Of a stretch of DNA of 21,774 bases, positions 7,099 to 16,938 are shown one piece after another; positions within the stretch are counted from its first letter, which is position 1; each line of letters opens with the position of its first letter. The translations under genes were made by a program, and so were the position numbers. Source of the stretch: a virus; IMG/VR virus record IMGVR_UViG_3300025093_000144, positions 1-21,774 of that record; one strand, given 5' to 3'. A model generated the notes under the pieces. It saw nothing but the letters and a program-made list of their open reading frames with translations. It was not told the origin of the DNA and searched no databases.

Positions 7099-7727
7099 GT
7101 TGGCAAGCAGCAGCAGCAATAGGTGGAACAGCTTTAGATTATTTTGCCGCCCAAGACGCAGCAAATCAACAAAACTATAGACACCAACTTAATAGAATTA
7201 GGGCAATAGATGCTCAAAATTTAAAAATAAGACAATTAAACAAAAGAGCTATTCAAGAATCTGAATATATAGCTGACCAAAAAATAGAGTTAGCCATACA
7301 AACTTTAAAAAATCAAGAAACACGTGCTGTAGTTGGTGGTGAAACAGGGCTAGAAGGTAGTAGTATAGATAATTTTGTAAAAGACCCTATGACAAAAAAA
7401 CTAAGAGCTTTTACTAGATTTAATCAACAAGAAAAAGCAATACTAGACCAAATAGAATTAGAAAAGATAGGCGTTACAAAGGAGACTGAGGATAGAATTA
7501 ACTCAGTACCACAAGGACAACAGCCTAACTTTTTAATGTATGCTGCAAAAGCTGCCTTAGGAGCAGCCGCAGCTAAACAACCTTCTGCTGAACAAATAGC
7601 AACAAAACATATAGAGCTACAACAAACTGCTGATAGAATTAGTGCTATAAGAGCAGGTACTTTTATCGGACCACTACCAGCACCACAAGAAAGTTCGTGG
7701 TCAAGTATAACTAGTATATTTAAGTAA
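7095..7727 (+). CDS. Internal virion protein B, T7 gp14-like
   Basis: gp14 is the smallest internal core protein; on ejection it forms the outer membrane channel. The 210 residues are near T7's 196. The N-terminus MSWQAAAAIGGTALDYFAAQ is Ala/Gly-rich, like the T7 start MCWAAAIPIAISGAQAI. A long helical stretch follows, with the conserved GETGLEGSSIDNF motif (T7: GESMLEGSSMDRI). A second hydrophobic Ala-rich segment (FLMYAAKAALGAAAA, about residues 149-163) may insert into membrane. The ATG overlaps the previous stop by 4 nt. Confidence 0.88.
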   Translation: MSWQAAAAIGGTALDYFAAQDAANQQNYRHQLNRIRAIDAQNLKIRQLNKRAIQESEYIADQKIELAIQTLKNQETRAVVGGETGLEGSSIDNFVKDPMTKKLRAFTRFNQQEKAILDQIELEKIGVTKETEDRINSVPQGQQPNFLMYAAKAALGAAAAKQPSAEQIATKHIELQQTADRISAIRAGTFIGPLPAPQESSWSSITSIFK

Positions 7728-7736
7728 GGATTTATC

Positions 7737-10700
7737 ATGGCTAAAAGAAGAGTACAGGTAGCTGATTTAGATACGTCAGTAGCTACCTCTGTAAAACCTG
7801 TAGCATCAGTCGTTGATACTTATGTTAGACCTCCTTCAGAATTAAAAACAGCCTCTCCCTTAGAAAACTTTGTAGACGCTATCTCCCCATTTATCGAATC
7901 AAAAGTAAGAGAAGAACAAGCCTACAATGAAAAACTAGCTAATGATGTAGTAAGTGGTGTTATTGAAAAACAAGCATTTCAAGCTAAGAACGCTGTTCGT
8001 GACTTAACTCTTCTTGGTCAACAAGACTATGACAAACATTCTGACGATTATGTTAAAATGACAAAAGAAGAGGTAGCTTCACATAGACAAGCTAATTACT
8101 TAAATTACTATAAAGATTTACAAAAGGGTGGTGTAAATTCTGTTGTTATAAATCTTATCAAAAAGGATATGGAAGCTGTAGACTACGAATTTTTTAGTAA
8201 AGTATTTCTACCTGCTAAATTTGATTATGATGTAACAACAGCTATTACAAATGACCTAGCCCCACAGCTAGAAGCTCTAGCAGAAATGCCTACTAAGACT
8301 TCTTTAAAAGAAGGTACTAATGTTATAAATACATTTATGGAGCTTTATCCAGACATACCGAAAGGTAAGATAAACGATTATGTCATAGCACAGGAACTTA
8401 GTTGGGCTGGTTCTACTGATGAGAACGGAGTAATAAGAGGAAAGTCGTGGCGGTCTGAGTGGCTAGTAGAAAACGATATACATTTAGTAAAAAGAAATAT
8501 TAAAACTTGGGAAGCTATAGAGCAAGCTGAAGCTAATAAACAACTTGCTGTTAAACAGGCTACTGTTAAAAGACAAGACGCTTTTATTTCTGCTGGTATT
8601 ACTAGTCAAACTGACATGCTTACTGCTCTATGGAAAGGTAATAAACCTTCGTATTTAGCTGACTTTTCTCAATGGACTGACGAAGTACAAAATAAAAGAA
8701 ATGAGTTTCAGCAATCATTAGAAAAACAGTTTGGTAAAGGTTCACCTCTTGTAGCTCAAGGTTTGATAGATTACGATATAAGTATTCAATCTTTGACTAC
8801 AAAAGAAGTATTGCCTGAGATAATGAAGCAAGGCAGAACAGACACATTAAACACTAACATGACTAATGTTCTTAATCGTGGTCTGCTAAATACAGTTATT
8901 CCTGAAGAAGAACGTATTGCTACTGGTATAGCTATGTTAGACGATATGGTTGCTAATTCTGGCCTTACAGAATCTGAAGTAGAAGAAGAAGCTTTTAGAC
9001 AGCAGATAGAATTAACTGAGTTGTATGGTACTAATACACCATTTTATGAGTGGTTAAAAAAGAATGGTTCATTAAACAAGTCTCAGTACACTGATGAAAC
9101 TCAAAGGATATTTGATGAGCTAGAAAAGTATAACAAACAGTTTGAAGAACAAAACCTACAAGCTAATAAAAACGCTTTTCTAGCAGAGCGTCTTACTAAG
9201 TTTAAAACTATACGTGATTCTTCTCTACTAAGTAACTTAGAATATACTGACGAAGCTACAGGAAAAACTGTTAAAATATCTGAGGATGAAATACAAGCTG
9301 CTTATGAACAAGAAGCTGCCAATGAATTATCCTTACAACTTGCTCGTATTGATAAAGAATATGATGAAGTACTAGACGTTGTTGGTGATATTCCTGAGGG
9401 TCTAGAGGAAGATGTAGATAACAAAAGACAAGTTGCTAAAGCTGAAGCTGTAGCTAATCATGCTGATAGGAAGATTAAGGATTTTTATTTACCTCGCAGA
9501 GTGTTACCTGTAGAAGTACAAAGAGTACTAACTAATACTGTGGTAACACAAGCTTTAACATCTACTGCTGGTGAAGAGTTAGATGAAGATGATTTACAAT
9601 TAGTAGATAAAGCATTAACTATGTATGAAACTATGAACGATTACAGTGCTGGTTATACTGATGTAGCTTTTTCTGAAGACAGTGACATGAATGTTAGACT
9701 TAGACATCTATCTACTTTGGTTAGAGATATGGATATGCCTTTAGCTAAAGCAGTAAAACTTATACAAAAACCTTTATATCCTAGTAAAGGTGTTTCTATA
9801 ACTGATGAAGAAATAACAGAAGCTGTTACTTTGGAAAGAACACTTTTACCTAACCAAACAGCTTTTGAAGATGTTCTGAATAGTCCTGATTTACGCTTAT
9901 ATTTTGAAGCTTTGTTAAAAACAGAGATAGAAGTATTTGGCAAAACTAAGAAACAAGCTCTTCCTAGTGTTATTAAATACGCTGTAAATGACTTTTTAAT
10001 TAGCGAAGGTTACAATGGTACTAAAACTGCTATACTTAAAAGAAACACAGACCAACAAAGACTAGCTGCTAATCCTGCTAGAATGAAACAACTAGTAACT
10101 GCTATCCACGATATACAGGGTTTCCCTGATTATATGGTTGATATTGCAGGTGAAGATGCAGACCTTGTAATCTTAGGACATCCTACTAACGCTAATATGG
10201 CTCAAGTAGTTATTACTAACGAGAACGCAGAACGTAATCCTATCTTAAATTTGTCTTACAATGATTTACTTACCTTACCTCTTGAAACAGTTAAGGCAAG
10301 AATATTAAGTGAGACACAAGACAAGATTAGTTATGCTGCTGGTGTTACCTCTGAAGAAAAATTACTGTTACAACAGTTAGGAGCTATAGCTGCTGGACAA
10401 GGTGCGTTTGTTGATACAACAAGCACTGAAGCTTTAGCACGTTTCCAAAAAGCTAAAGAGGAACAAGAGGCAAAACGTATTGAAAACGAAGCACAAGCCA
10501 TAGCGGATAGAGAAGCTTATCTTGCAAGCTTACCACCAGAAGCTTCTGCTGTTAGGGAAGATATACAAATACCTGTTGTTAGAGAAGCCTTAGAAGCTGT
10601 AGGTGTAACCAACTTTATAGATGTTACTAAGTTTATAGAAGAAAAAGTATCATCTGAGAGATTTGACGAGCTTGTGTCTTCACAGAGAAAAACTCTAACA

Positions 10701-10892
10701 GATAAGAAAGCTATTACTAAAGCAACTAAAGCTCTAAAACAACTAGACCCTAGTGTAGCTAAAGAATTAGGGCTTGAAAAAGCTGGATTGTATAGTAAGA
10801 AACTAACTGAGAGAGGTATTACTATTAACGAGCAAGGCGAGATAGCTCATGCTGTACTAGCTTTGTTACAGATAGTAAAAGAAAACCAATAG
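7737..10892 (+). CDS. Internal virion protein C, T7 gp15-like (enlarged)
   Basis: gp15 is the middle layer of the internal core and forms the periplasmic tunnel during DNA ejection. This assignment rests mainly on position between gp14- and gp16-like genes and on the long, charged, almost wholly helical sequence. It has 1051 residues, well above T7 gp15 (747 aa). I see no signal peptide, transmembrane segment, Cys-rich motif or recognisable peptidase or lysozyme domain. Several stretches are coiled-coil-like (for example ALARFQKAKEEQEAKRIENE near residue 900). Codons are more AT-rich than in the capsid gene. AAGGA precedes the ATG by 8 nt. Confidence 0.8.
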   Translation: MAKRRVQVADLDTSVATSVKPVASVVDTYVRPPSELKTASPLENFVDAISPFIESKVREEQAYNEKLANDVVSGVIEKQAFQAKNAVRDLTLLGQQDYDKHSDDYVKMTKEEVASHRQANYLNYYKDLQKGGVNSVVINLIKKDMEAVDYEFFSKVFLPAKFDYDVTTAITNDLAPQLEALAEMPTKTSLKEGTNVINTFMELYPDIPKGKINDYVIAQELSWAGSTDENGVIRGKSWRSEWLVENDIHLVKRNIKTWEAIEQAEANKQLAVKQATVKRQDAFISAGITSQTDMLTALWKGNKPSYLADFSQWTDEVQNKRNEFQQSLEKQFGKGSPLVAQGLIDYDISIQSLTTKEVLPEIMKQGRTDTLNTNMTNVLNRGLLNTVIPEEERIATGIAMLDDMVANSGLTESEVEEEAFRQQIELTELYGTNTPFYEWLKKNGSLNKSQYTDETQRIFDELEKYNKQFEEQNLQANKNAFLAERLTKFKTIRDSSLLSNLEYTDEATGKTVKISEDEIQAAYEQEAANELSLQLARIDKEYDEVLDVVGDIPEGLEEDVDNKRQVAKAEAVANHADRKIKDFYLPRRVLPVEVQRVLTNTVVTQALTSTAGEELDEDDLQLVDKALTMYETMNDYSAGYTDVAFSEDSDMNVRLRHLSTLVRDMDMPLAKAVKLIQKPLYPSKGVSITDEEITEAVTLERTLLPNQTAFEDVLNSPDLRLYFEALLKTEIEVFGKTKKQALPSVIKYAVNDFLISEGYNGTKTAILKRNTDQQRLAANPARMKQLVTAIHDIQGFPDYMVDIAGEDADLVILGHPTNANMAQVVITNENAERNPILNLSYNDLLTLPLETVKARILSETQDKISYAAGVTSEEKLLLQQLGAIAAGQGAFVDTTSTEALARFQKAKEEQEAKRIENEAQAIADREAYLASLPPEASAVREDIQIPVVREALEAVGVTNFIDVTKFIEEKVSSERFDELVSSQRKTLTDKKAITKATKALKQLDPSVAKELGLEKAGLYSKKLTERGITINEQGEIAHAVLALLQIVKENQ

Positions 10893-10904
10893 ACGAGGAA
10901 ACTT

Positions 10905-13900
10905 ATGGCTGAGAATGAAGTTCTAAATCCTATGGATAAGTTGTTTGACAGCTTTGACATATCTACAGAAGTTCCTACCCCTGTTGTAAAATATACGACA
11001 GGAGATGAACTTAGAGAACTAGAGCTTGCTAGGGAGCGTCACGCACCTGACCACAGCTTTAATTTCTTGTATGGAATTGCTGCAAAAGAAAACAGCATAC
11101 TAAATAGTATCGCTTCTTTAGCTAATCGCATGACAGATAATTCATACGAACCTGTTAAAGAAATGACCCCTGAGTTGATGGAAAGCCTAACAGAAGGATT
11201 AACTGATACAAGGGCAATACAAGAAGTAACAGACACAGCCATAAATAAAAGCCTTTCTGCCGCCCAAGCATTAGCAGAGAACCATAAGAAAACTCAAGCA
11301 AACAGAGAACTTCTTGCTAGTGCTGGCGGTAAAGGTACAACAGCAACTATTGTAGCAGCTTTAACAGATTTACCAGAGCTTGCTGCAATAGGTTTAACAT
11401 CTACAATAGCACCCCAAGTTGGTGGTCTAGCTTTAGGTAAAAAAGCTTATAGCGTTGGAAGGTCTTTTAAAATAGGTGCTGGTGTAGGTGCTGCTGAAGC
11501 TGGTTTATTTGAAGGAATAAGAGCAACAGATAAATATGACATTACTGGTGGAGATGTAGCTATTGCGATGGCTGCTTCTACTATATTAACAGGTAGTATA
11601 TCTAGTGTTACTACAGCAATGCGAAGAAAAAAACAATATCAAACTTTGCTAAAAGATTATGAATCTGGTAAACCTTTAACATCTAATGAGCTAGAGTTTC
11701 TTGATAGTGTAGATAGTCCTGTTACAGCACAAAAAGCATTGGAAGATGCAGAAGCTTCTAGAATGTTAGCTGATGAAATAGACGTAAACTCACCAATCAC
11801 AAATCTAGACGAAGCTAAAGCTGCGGCTGCTGCTCCTATACAAGATGATGCGTTTACTGCTGTACGTAGTTGGTTTTCTTCTCAATCAAAAGGCATGAAA
11901 TCAAAGAACGCTTTTACTAGGTACTTCACAGATAAAATAGGACTAACTAGTAGAGGACATTCACCTGACCCTGAGACAGGTTCTATTCCACCTGTTGATG
12001 CAACAGCAACTGAATACAAAATGATGCGTGAAGGTCAAGGTATTTATGAATTTGAAATAGCTTATCAGAAACCTTTTGAAGCTTGGAAGAAAAGAACAGG
12101 TGGAAAACAGGAAGACTTTGATGAAGCAGTAACTATGGCTATTAGGGCTAACGATAAAAACGTAGCACCTGAAATAAGAGAGGTAGCTGATAAAGTTATT
12201 GCTGCTAATAGAAGATTTTTAGAAGATAATATCAAAGCTAATGTTGCTGGTTTTACGCCAGAACTTCTAACAAATACTAGGATTGACCCAAGTACTTATC
12301 TTGCTCGTTTGTTTTCAGATGAGGGTATTGATGCTGTAAGGCGCAGATTTGGTATGCAAGAAAGTTTAACTATTGTAACTGCTCTAGTAAGAAAAGCTAT
12401 AATAGAAGCACAACCAGATATAGCTGAAGAAGTTGCAGTTAGTATAGCTAGAAGAACAGGCAAGGCAGCTACAACAGAAGACGTAAAAAATTACATAGAT
12501 GCTATGGCTTCTGGTTACACTAAAACAGTACTTAGCAGACCTTACTCATCAGGAGCTACTATGATTAGTAGACCTTTTGATGTTGAAGAATTAGAACAAG
12601 CTATGCTTACTGCTGGAATTAAAGAAGACCAAATTAATGACGCTGTTTACTTTTTAAGCAAAGACGCTACAGTTAGAAAACACAAACGTACACAGCCTCG
12701 TGTTATTCTAAATGAGATGTCTACTATTGATGCAGTAGATGTAAACGGCAATATTCAAACATTACGGTTTACTGACCTACTAGAAAACAATATTCAGACT
12801 ATTCAAAACGCTTATAACTTTCAAATGGCTGGTGCATACGGCTTGGCAAAAGTTGGCATTGATACTAATGTTGTAGGTAGTTCTTGGGATGATGTTTTAA
12901 AAAAAATTACAGACCACGCTGCTGAGAAAGGTTTTACAAATACAACTGAAGAAATTAAAGCTTTACAGTTTATGTATGATGGCATGACAGGTAGACTAGG
13001 AGCAAAAGATACAGCACCAGAATCAATAAAATTAGCCACTCGCAGAATGAAGCAGTGGACTTATGCAGCTATGATGCCTATGGCTGGACTATCTGCTTTA
13101 ATGGAAATTATGAACTCTATTTTAGAATATTCTCTTAGAACTAATTTTAAAAGTATGTCTAAATTAAGAGAGTTTTACAAAAGAGCTTCAGATGGTCAAC
13201 TAGATTCTAAAGCTTTAAGAGAGTTAGTATTTATTACAGGTGGTAAGGGTGAAGAAATTCTTACAGCTTCTGTTAATCGTGCTACTCGTTTTGATGCTGA
13301 ATCTGCATTAGAACCTAGTATTTTTAGAACTACTAAGTGGGATGAGATATTGGGTAAAATATCTAAAGCAGTTTCCATAGGTAGTGGTTTGCTTCCTGTT
13401 ACAGCTTATAACAGACGATTAACAATGTTTAATTATACTGAACAGTGGATTAATGCAGCAAAGAAAAATACTAATCCATTTAGTGATACAAAAATGTTAC
13501 AGTTAGGCATTGACCCTGTAATGACTAGACGTATTTTTAATGCTATAAATGACCCTAAAACAGGAGCAAAAATGCGGCCTGATGGGGAATGGGAACACAT
13601 GAACGTAGACAAGTGGGCAGATAAAGAAGCTGCTGAAGTTTGGACTATGTCTTTGTTAAGAGAAACTACACAGAATGTTCAAGAAGTAAACATAGGTTCT
13701 ATGAACTATGTGTTACGTTCTACTGTTGGTCAAATATTTGGACAGTTTCTTTCATTTCCTTTAGCTGCTCTTGAGCAACAGACAGCACGTCTAGGACGAA
13801 GAGCTATGACAGGAGAAGCTATAGCTATAACAAAACTTATGACTGCTTCTATGCTATGGGGTTCTTTGTTATATTCTACTAGAGTACAACTAAATGCTGC

Positions 13901-14225
13901 TGGCAGAAGTGATGCTGAAGAATATATTAAAAGACAGATGGCTTGGGATAGATTTACTATGGGGGCTGTTAGTCAAGTAGGAGCTGCTTCTATATTTGCA
14001 CTTGTTTTTCAAATGATAACAGGAACAGCTACTGGTACAGGTAATGGATTTACCCCACCAGCCTATAATATTTTTCAGGCTTTTTTAGGAGTAGGTGATG
14101 ATATTTCAGATGGTAAATTTTCTGAAACAGAACTGAGAACATTTAAAAATGCTATTCCTATGGCTAAAATTTATGGCATAAATCAAGGATTAAATTATCT
14201 TTCAGCTAAGTTTGGAGCAGATTAA
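10905..14225 (+). CDS. Internal virion protein D, T7 gp16-like (no transglycosylase domain seen)
   Basis: gp16 is the largest ejected core protein and, in T7, carries an N-terminal lytic transglycosylase that opens the cell wall. The 1106 residues (T7 1318) begin directly with helical sequence, and I find no SLT-type catalytic Glu motif, which fits the shortening of about 200 residues. A Gly/Ala-rich hydrophobic region at residues 144-237 and a C-terminal hydrophobic part (from AIAITKLMTASMLWGSLLYS onward, including GAASIFALVFQMITGTATG) could insert in the inner membrane. Position after the gp15-like gene and before the fibre gene supports the call. GAGG about 8 nt upstream serves as ribosome binding site. 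Confidence 0.85.
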   Translation: MAENEVLNPMDKLFDSFDISTEVPTPVVKYTTGDELRELELARERHAPDHSFNFLYGIAAKENSILNSIASLANRMTDNSYEPVKEMTPELMESLTEGLTDTRAIQEVTDTAINKSLSAAQALAENHKKTQANRELLASAGGKGTTATIVAALTDLPELAAIGLTSTIAPQVGGLALGKKAYSVGRSFKIGAGVGAAEAGLFEGIRATDKYDITGGDVAIAMAASTILTGSISSVTTAMRRKKQYQTLLKDYESGKPLTSNELEFLDSVDSPVTAQKALEDAEASRMLADEIDVNSPITNLDEAKAAAAAPIQDDAFTAVRSWFSSQSKGMKSKNAFTRYFTDKIGLTSRGHSPDPETGSIPPVDATATEYKMMREGQGIYEFEIAYQKPFEAWKKRTGGKQEDFDEAVTMAIRANDKNVAPEIREVADKVIAANRRFLEDNIKANVAGFTPELLTNTRIDPSTYLARLFSDEGIDAVRRRFGMQESLTIVTALVRKAIIEAQPDIAEEVAVSIARRTGKAATTEDVKNYIDAMASGYTKTVLSRPYSSGATMISRPFDVEELEQAMLTAGIKEDQINDAVYFLSKDATVRKHKRTQPRVILNEMSTIDAVDVNGNIQTLRFTDLLENNIQTIQNAYNFQMAGAYGLAKVGIDTNVVGSSWDDVLKKITDHAAEKGFTNTTEEIKALQFMYDGMTGRLGAKDTAPESIKLATRRMKQWTYAAMMPMAGLSALMEIMNSILEYSLRTNFKSMSKLREFYKRASDGQLDSKALRELVFITGGKGEEILTASVNRATRFDAESALEPSIFRTTKWDEILGKISKAVSIGSGLLPVTAYNRRLTMFNYTEQWINAAKKNTNPFSDTKMLQLGIDPVMTRRIFNAINDPKTGAKMRPDGEWEHMNVDKWADKEAAEVWTMSLLRETTQNVQEVNIGSMNYVLRSTVGQIFGQFLSFPLAALEQQTARLGRRAMTGEAIAITKLMTASMLWGSLLYSTRVQLNAAGRSDAEEYIKRQMAWDRFTMGAVSQVGAASIFALVFQMITGTATGTGNGFTPPAYNIFQAFLGVGDDISDGKFSETELRTFKNAIPMAKIYGINQGLNYLSAKFGAD

Positions 14226-14236
14226 TCTAAAGTTAC

Positions 14237-14255
14237 ATCATTGACGAAATATAAG
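14237..14255 (+). promoter_or_regulatory. Candidate phage promoter before the fibre gene
   Basis: This stretch in the 40-nt gap before the fibre gene shares ATC, TTG, CGAAA and TATA, in order and with two 1-nt gaps, with 1661-1680 upstream of the capsid gene. The same two gaps also share AAAGTTAC further upstream (1618-1625 and 14229-14236). T7 has the phi17 promoter at this place. The assignment is inference. Confidence 0.3.
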
Positions 14256-14265
14256 AGGAAAAGAA

Positions 14266-16938
14266 ATGCCTTTTTCATATCAAAACTACGAACCAACAAA
14301 TAACACTACGGATACTTTTAATATCCCTTTTGACTACACTGCTGAGTCTGAAATCAGTGTGACTGTAGATGGTGTGGCACAAACTGGCCTTACTTTTCCT
14401 TCTACTTCAACAGTGCAGTTAACATCTCCTGTAGCCTCAGGTTCACTCGTACAGGTACGCAGGACTACAGACCTTACAGCACGTGACGTGGACTTTGCTT
14501 CTGGCTCAGTGCTAACAGAAGAAGACTTGGATAATTCTAATATTCAGGTCTTTAGAGCTGCACAGGAAGCTATTGATAAAGCTAACGATTCTATTGCTTT
14601 GGATAGTGATGGTAAGTTTAACGCACAGAACAAAGTAATCAAGAACGTAGCAGACCCTGTAAATAATACGGATGCTGTAAATAAGCAATTCATCTCTACA
14701 AACTTACCAAATATTAACACTGTAGCAGGTATTGCCACAGATGTTACAAATGTAGCCGCAGACGCAACAGATATTGGATTAGTTGCTGGTCAGATTAGCC
14801 CAACAAACAATATATCTACTGTTGCTGGACTTGCTACAGAAATAGGTAACTTAGGTACAGCCCAAGCTGTTTCTGATATGAACGCACTTGCACCAGCTTC
14901 TGTTCGTGCAGACATGGATACACTAGCTGACATATCTACTGATATTACTACAGTAGCTGGTAAGGCGTCTTTGATTACTTCTGACTTTGTATCAGACCTT
15001 AACACTGTTGCAGTCACTGATGTAATCAACGACATCAATACGCTGGCTACTTCTGATATTGTATCAGACCTGAATACACTTGCTACCACTGATATTGTGT
15101 CAGACTTAAATACGTTAGCAACGACAGACATCGTAAATGACATAAACACACTAGCAACGACTGATGTTATCAATGACCTAAACTTATTAGCTACTAGCGA
15201 TTTTGTTTCTGACTTGAACACTATGGCTACAGCACAGAATGTTTCTGACTTAAATGACGTTGCTGATGCTTTGACAAACATTAATTCAGTAGCTGGAAGT
15301 ATTGGGTCAATAAACACCTTTGGGGAAAGGTATAGGATAGGAACAGGTGACCCTACTACATCACTTGATGAAGGGGATTTGTTCTTCAATACAACTGATA
15401 ATCAGTTAAGATATTACAATGGTACAAGTTGGGTAAATGCAACCACAGCTTCAATAACTAATGGTACGTTTGAACGTCAGACTTACACAGTAGGTACTGC
15501 GTCTGGTAGCTATGATGGCTCAACAACTGTGTTCCCAATTACATACGATGCTGGCTTTGTAGATGTTTATCTAAACGGTGTTAAGTTAGCCCCTGCCGAC
15601 TTTACAGCAACAAACGGTACAACTGTAACATTAGGAACTGCGGCTGGCTCTGGCGATACTGTTGATATGGTAGCCTATGGAATATTTAACGTAGGTAACA
15701 TCAGTGCTTCAAACTTAACATCTGGTACAATACCTGATGCACGTTTTCCAGCAACACTTCCAGCAGCCTCTGCTACTAATCTTACTTCTATACCAGCAGG
15801 TAATCTTACAGGAACACTTCCTGATGCTACGTTCCCTGCGACATTACCAGCAGTTTCAGGTGCAAACCTAACAGGTATAAATACAGATTTGGTAGCAGAT
15901 ACTTCACCTGAACTTGGTGGTGACCTTAACGTAGGCACTCACTCTATTGTTGGTGGAAGTAATGGTAACATAAATGTTACTGCCAATGGTTTTGGTGAGG
16001 TTAATCTAAATACAGATACTGTTAATATTGTAAGTGATGATGCTAGTTCTTCTACAAATCCTATCCTTAAATTAAAACGGAATAGTGCAAGTCCAGCAGA
16101 TAATGATTTGTTAGGTAGAATACAATTTGTCGGTAAAGACAGTGCAGATAACGATGAAGTTTACGCACAAATTTATGCAGATGCATACGATGTGACTAAT
16201 GCTACAGAAGACAGTAGTTTGTATTTTTCAGCGCAAGGCAACACCATGCGTCTGTATCATCCCAACACTAGTAACAAGTTTTTATATTTTGAATCTGAAC
16301 AGATATTACATTGGGAAGACCACAGAGGAACAAGTAATTTCTGTAGGTTATTTTGGGAAACACCTACACAGCACACCCATGTAACTCTGCCAAATATCTC
16401 AGCTGGCACGCTAGGGTATTGTTCTCTGTATACAACAAGTATTACATCGGCAACTTCAAGCATTACTATATCTAACTTGCCAGCAACTTTTGATACTTTT
16501 GTAATTCATCTAAACTGCCATCCTGTAAACGATACTGTATATTTAAGAGCAAGGTATCTTGATACTTCTGGTAATCCAATATCATTGGCTAATACTTATG
16601 CGTATTATCGTGGCACAGACGGTGGCGATTCAAGTAGTGATAACAATACCTATATGGAACTAACAGGTAGTAGTATTGGCTCTGCTAACTTTGAGGGTGT
16701 AATAGCTGATTTAAAGTTACAGAATAGAAACTTTGCAAGCACAGACATTGAGAAAGTACCGCCAACTATGCAAGGGCTTGTTGTAGGACATTATAATACT
16801 AACAACGCTTCTGGTGGCAATTTTTATGGCATGATGAACAATAGTAATGCTCAAGCCATAGGTGGTGTACAGTTTTTCTTTAGTAGCGGTGACGTAGCCA
16901 AAGCAGAAGTAGAAGTTTATGGGATACAAGCAACATGA
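14266..16938 (+). CDS. Tail fibre protein with T7 gp17-type N-terminal anchor
   Basis: Trimeric fibre that binds the host. Residues 1-150 match the T7 gp17 anchor domain: NYEPTNNTTDTFNIPFDYTA, a VRRTTDLTARDVDF strand and FRAAQEAIDKANDS. Then comes a shaft with eight 12-residue repeats (240-335). Residues 351-390 hold a GDPTTSLDEGDLFFNTTDNQ module and 400-475 a GFVDVYLNGVKLAPADFTAT module, both familiar from marine phage fibres. Two copies of NLT-G-(I/L)PDA-FPATLPA follow (483-538), then DTSPELGGDLNVG (545). The last 170 residues look like a beta-sandwich tip ending EVEVYGIQAT, a common end of marine phage fibres. The modular make-up suggests domain shuffling. Purines AGAGGAAA precede the ATG. 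Confidence 0.93.
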   Translation: MPFSYQNYEPTNNTTDTFNIPFDYTAESEISVTVDGVAQTGLTFPSTSTVQLTSPVASGSLVQVRRTTDLTARDVDFASGSVLTEEDLDNSNIQVFRAAQEAIDKANDSIALDSDGKFNAQNKVIKNVADPVNNTDAVNKQFISTNLPNINTVAGIATDVTNVAADATDIGLVAGQISPTNNISTVAGLATEIGNLGTAQAVSDMNALAPASVRADMDTLADISTDITTVAGKASLITSDFVSDLNTVAVTDVINDINTLATSDIVSDLNTLATTDIVSDLNTLATTDIVNDINTLATTDVINDLNLLATSDFVSDLNTMATAQNVSDLNDVADALTNINSVAGSIGSINTFGERYRIGTGDPTTSLDEGDLFFNTTDNQLRYYNGTSWVNATTASITNGTFERQTYTVGTASGSYDGSTTVFPITYDAGFVDVYLNGVKLAPADFTATNGTTVTLGTAAGSGDTVDMVAYGIFNVGNISASNLTSGTIPDARFPATLPAASATNLTSIPAGNLTGTLPDATFPATLPAVSGANLTGINTDLVADTSPELGGDLNVGTHSIVGGSNGNINVTANGFGEVNLNTDTVNIVSDDASSSTNPILKLKRNSASPADNDLLGRIQFVGKDSADNDEVYAQIYADAYDVTNATEDSSLYFSAQGNTMRLYHPNTSNKFLYFESEQILHWEDHRGTSNFCRLFWETPTQHTHVTLPNISAGTLGYCSLYTTSITSATSSITISNLPATFDTFVIHLNCHPVNDTVYLRARYLDTSGNPISLANTYAYYRGTDGGDSSSDNNTYMELTGSSIGSANFEGVIADLKLQNRNFASTDIEKVPPTMQGLVVGHYNTNNASGGNFYGMMNNSNAQAIGGVQFFFSSGDVAKAEVEVYGIQAT
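14983..15270 (+). repeat. Eight tandem 36-bp (12-residue) repeats in the fibre shaft
   Basis: Consecutive units follow the pattern D-(I/V/F)-(V/I)-(S/N)-D-(L/I)-N-T-(L/M/V)-A-T-x, residues 240-335 of the fibre. The protein pattern is strict while synonymous codons vary (tta/ctt/ctg, aca/acg/act), so the array is old enough for third positions to drift, or recombination is selected against. It probably forms a triple-stranded coiled or beta shaft; copy number could change fibre length. Confidence 0.9.

Noticed and set aside
6663-7106. A 147-residue open frame on the - strand opposite the gp13-like gene
   Set aside because: The + strand gene has a Shine-Dalgarno, coupled overlaps and family similarity; the antisense frame has none.
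14241-14266. Host sigma-70 promoter from the TTGACG before the fibre gene
   Set aside because: No -10 box lies 16-18 nt downstream before the start codon; that region is the ribosome binding site and ATG.
14983-15270. CRISPR array suggested by 36-bp periodic repeats
   Set aside because: The repeats are contiguous, in frame, without spacers, and conserve protein rather than DNA sequence.
14790-15389. A 199-residue open frame on the - strand
   Set aside because: It lies opposite the fibre repeat array, and its regularity only mirrors the 36-bp repeats; no ribosome binding site or family resemblance.
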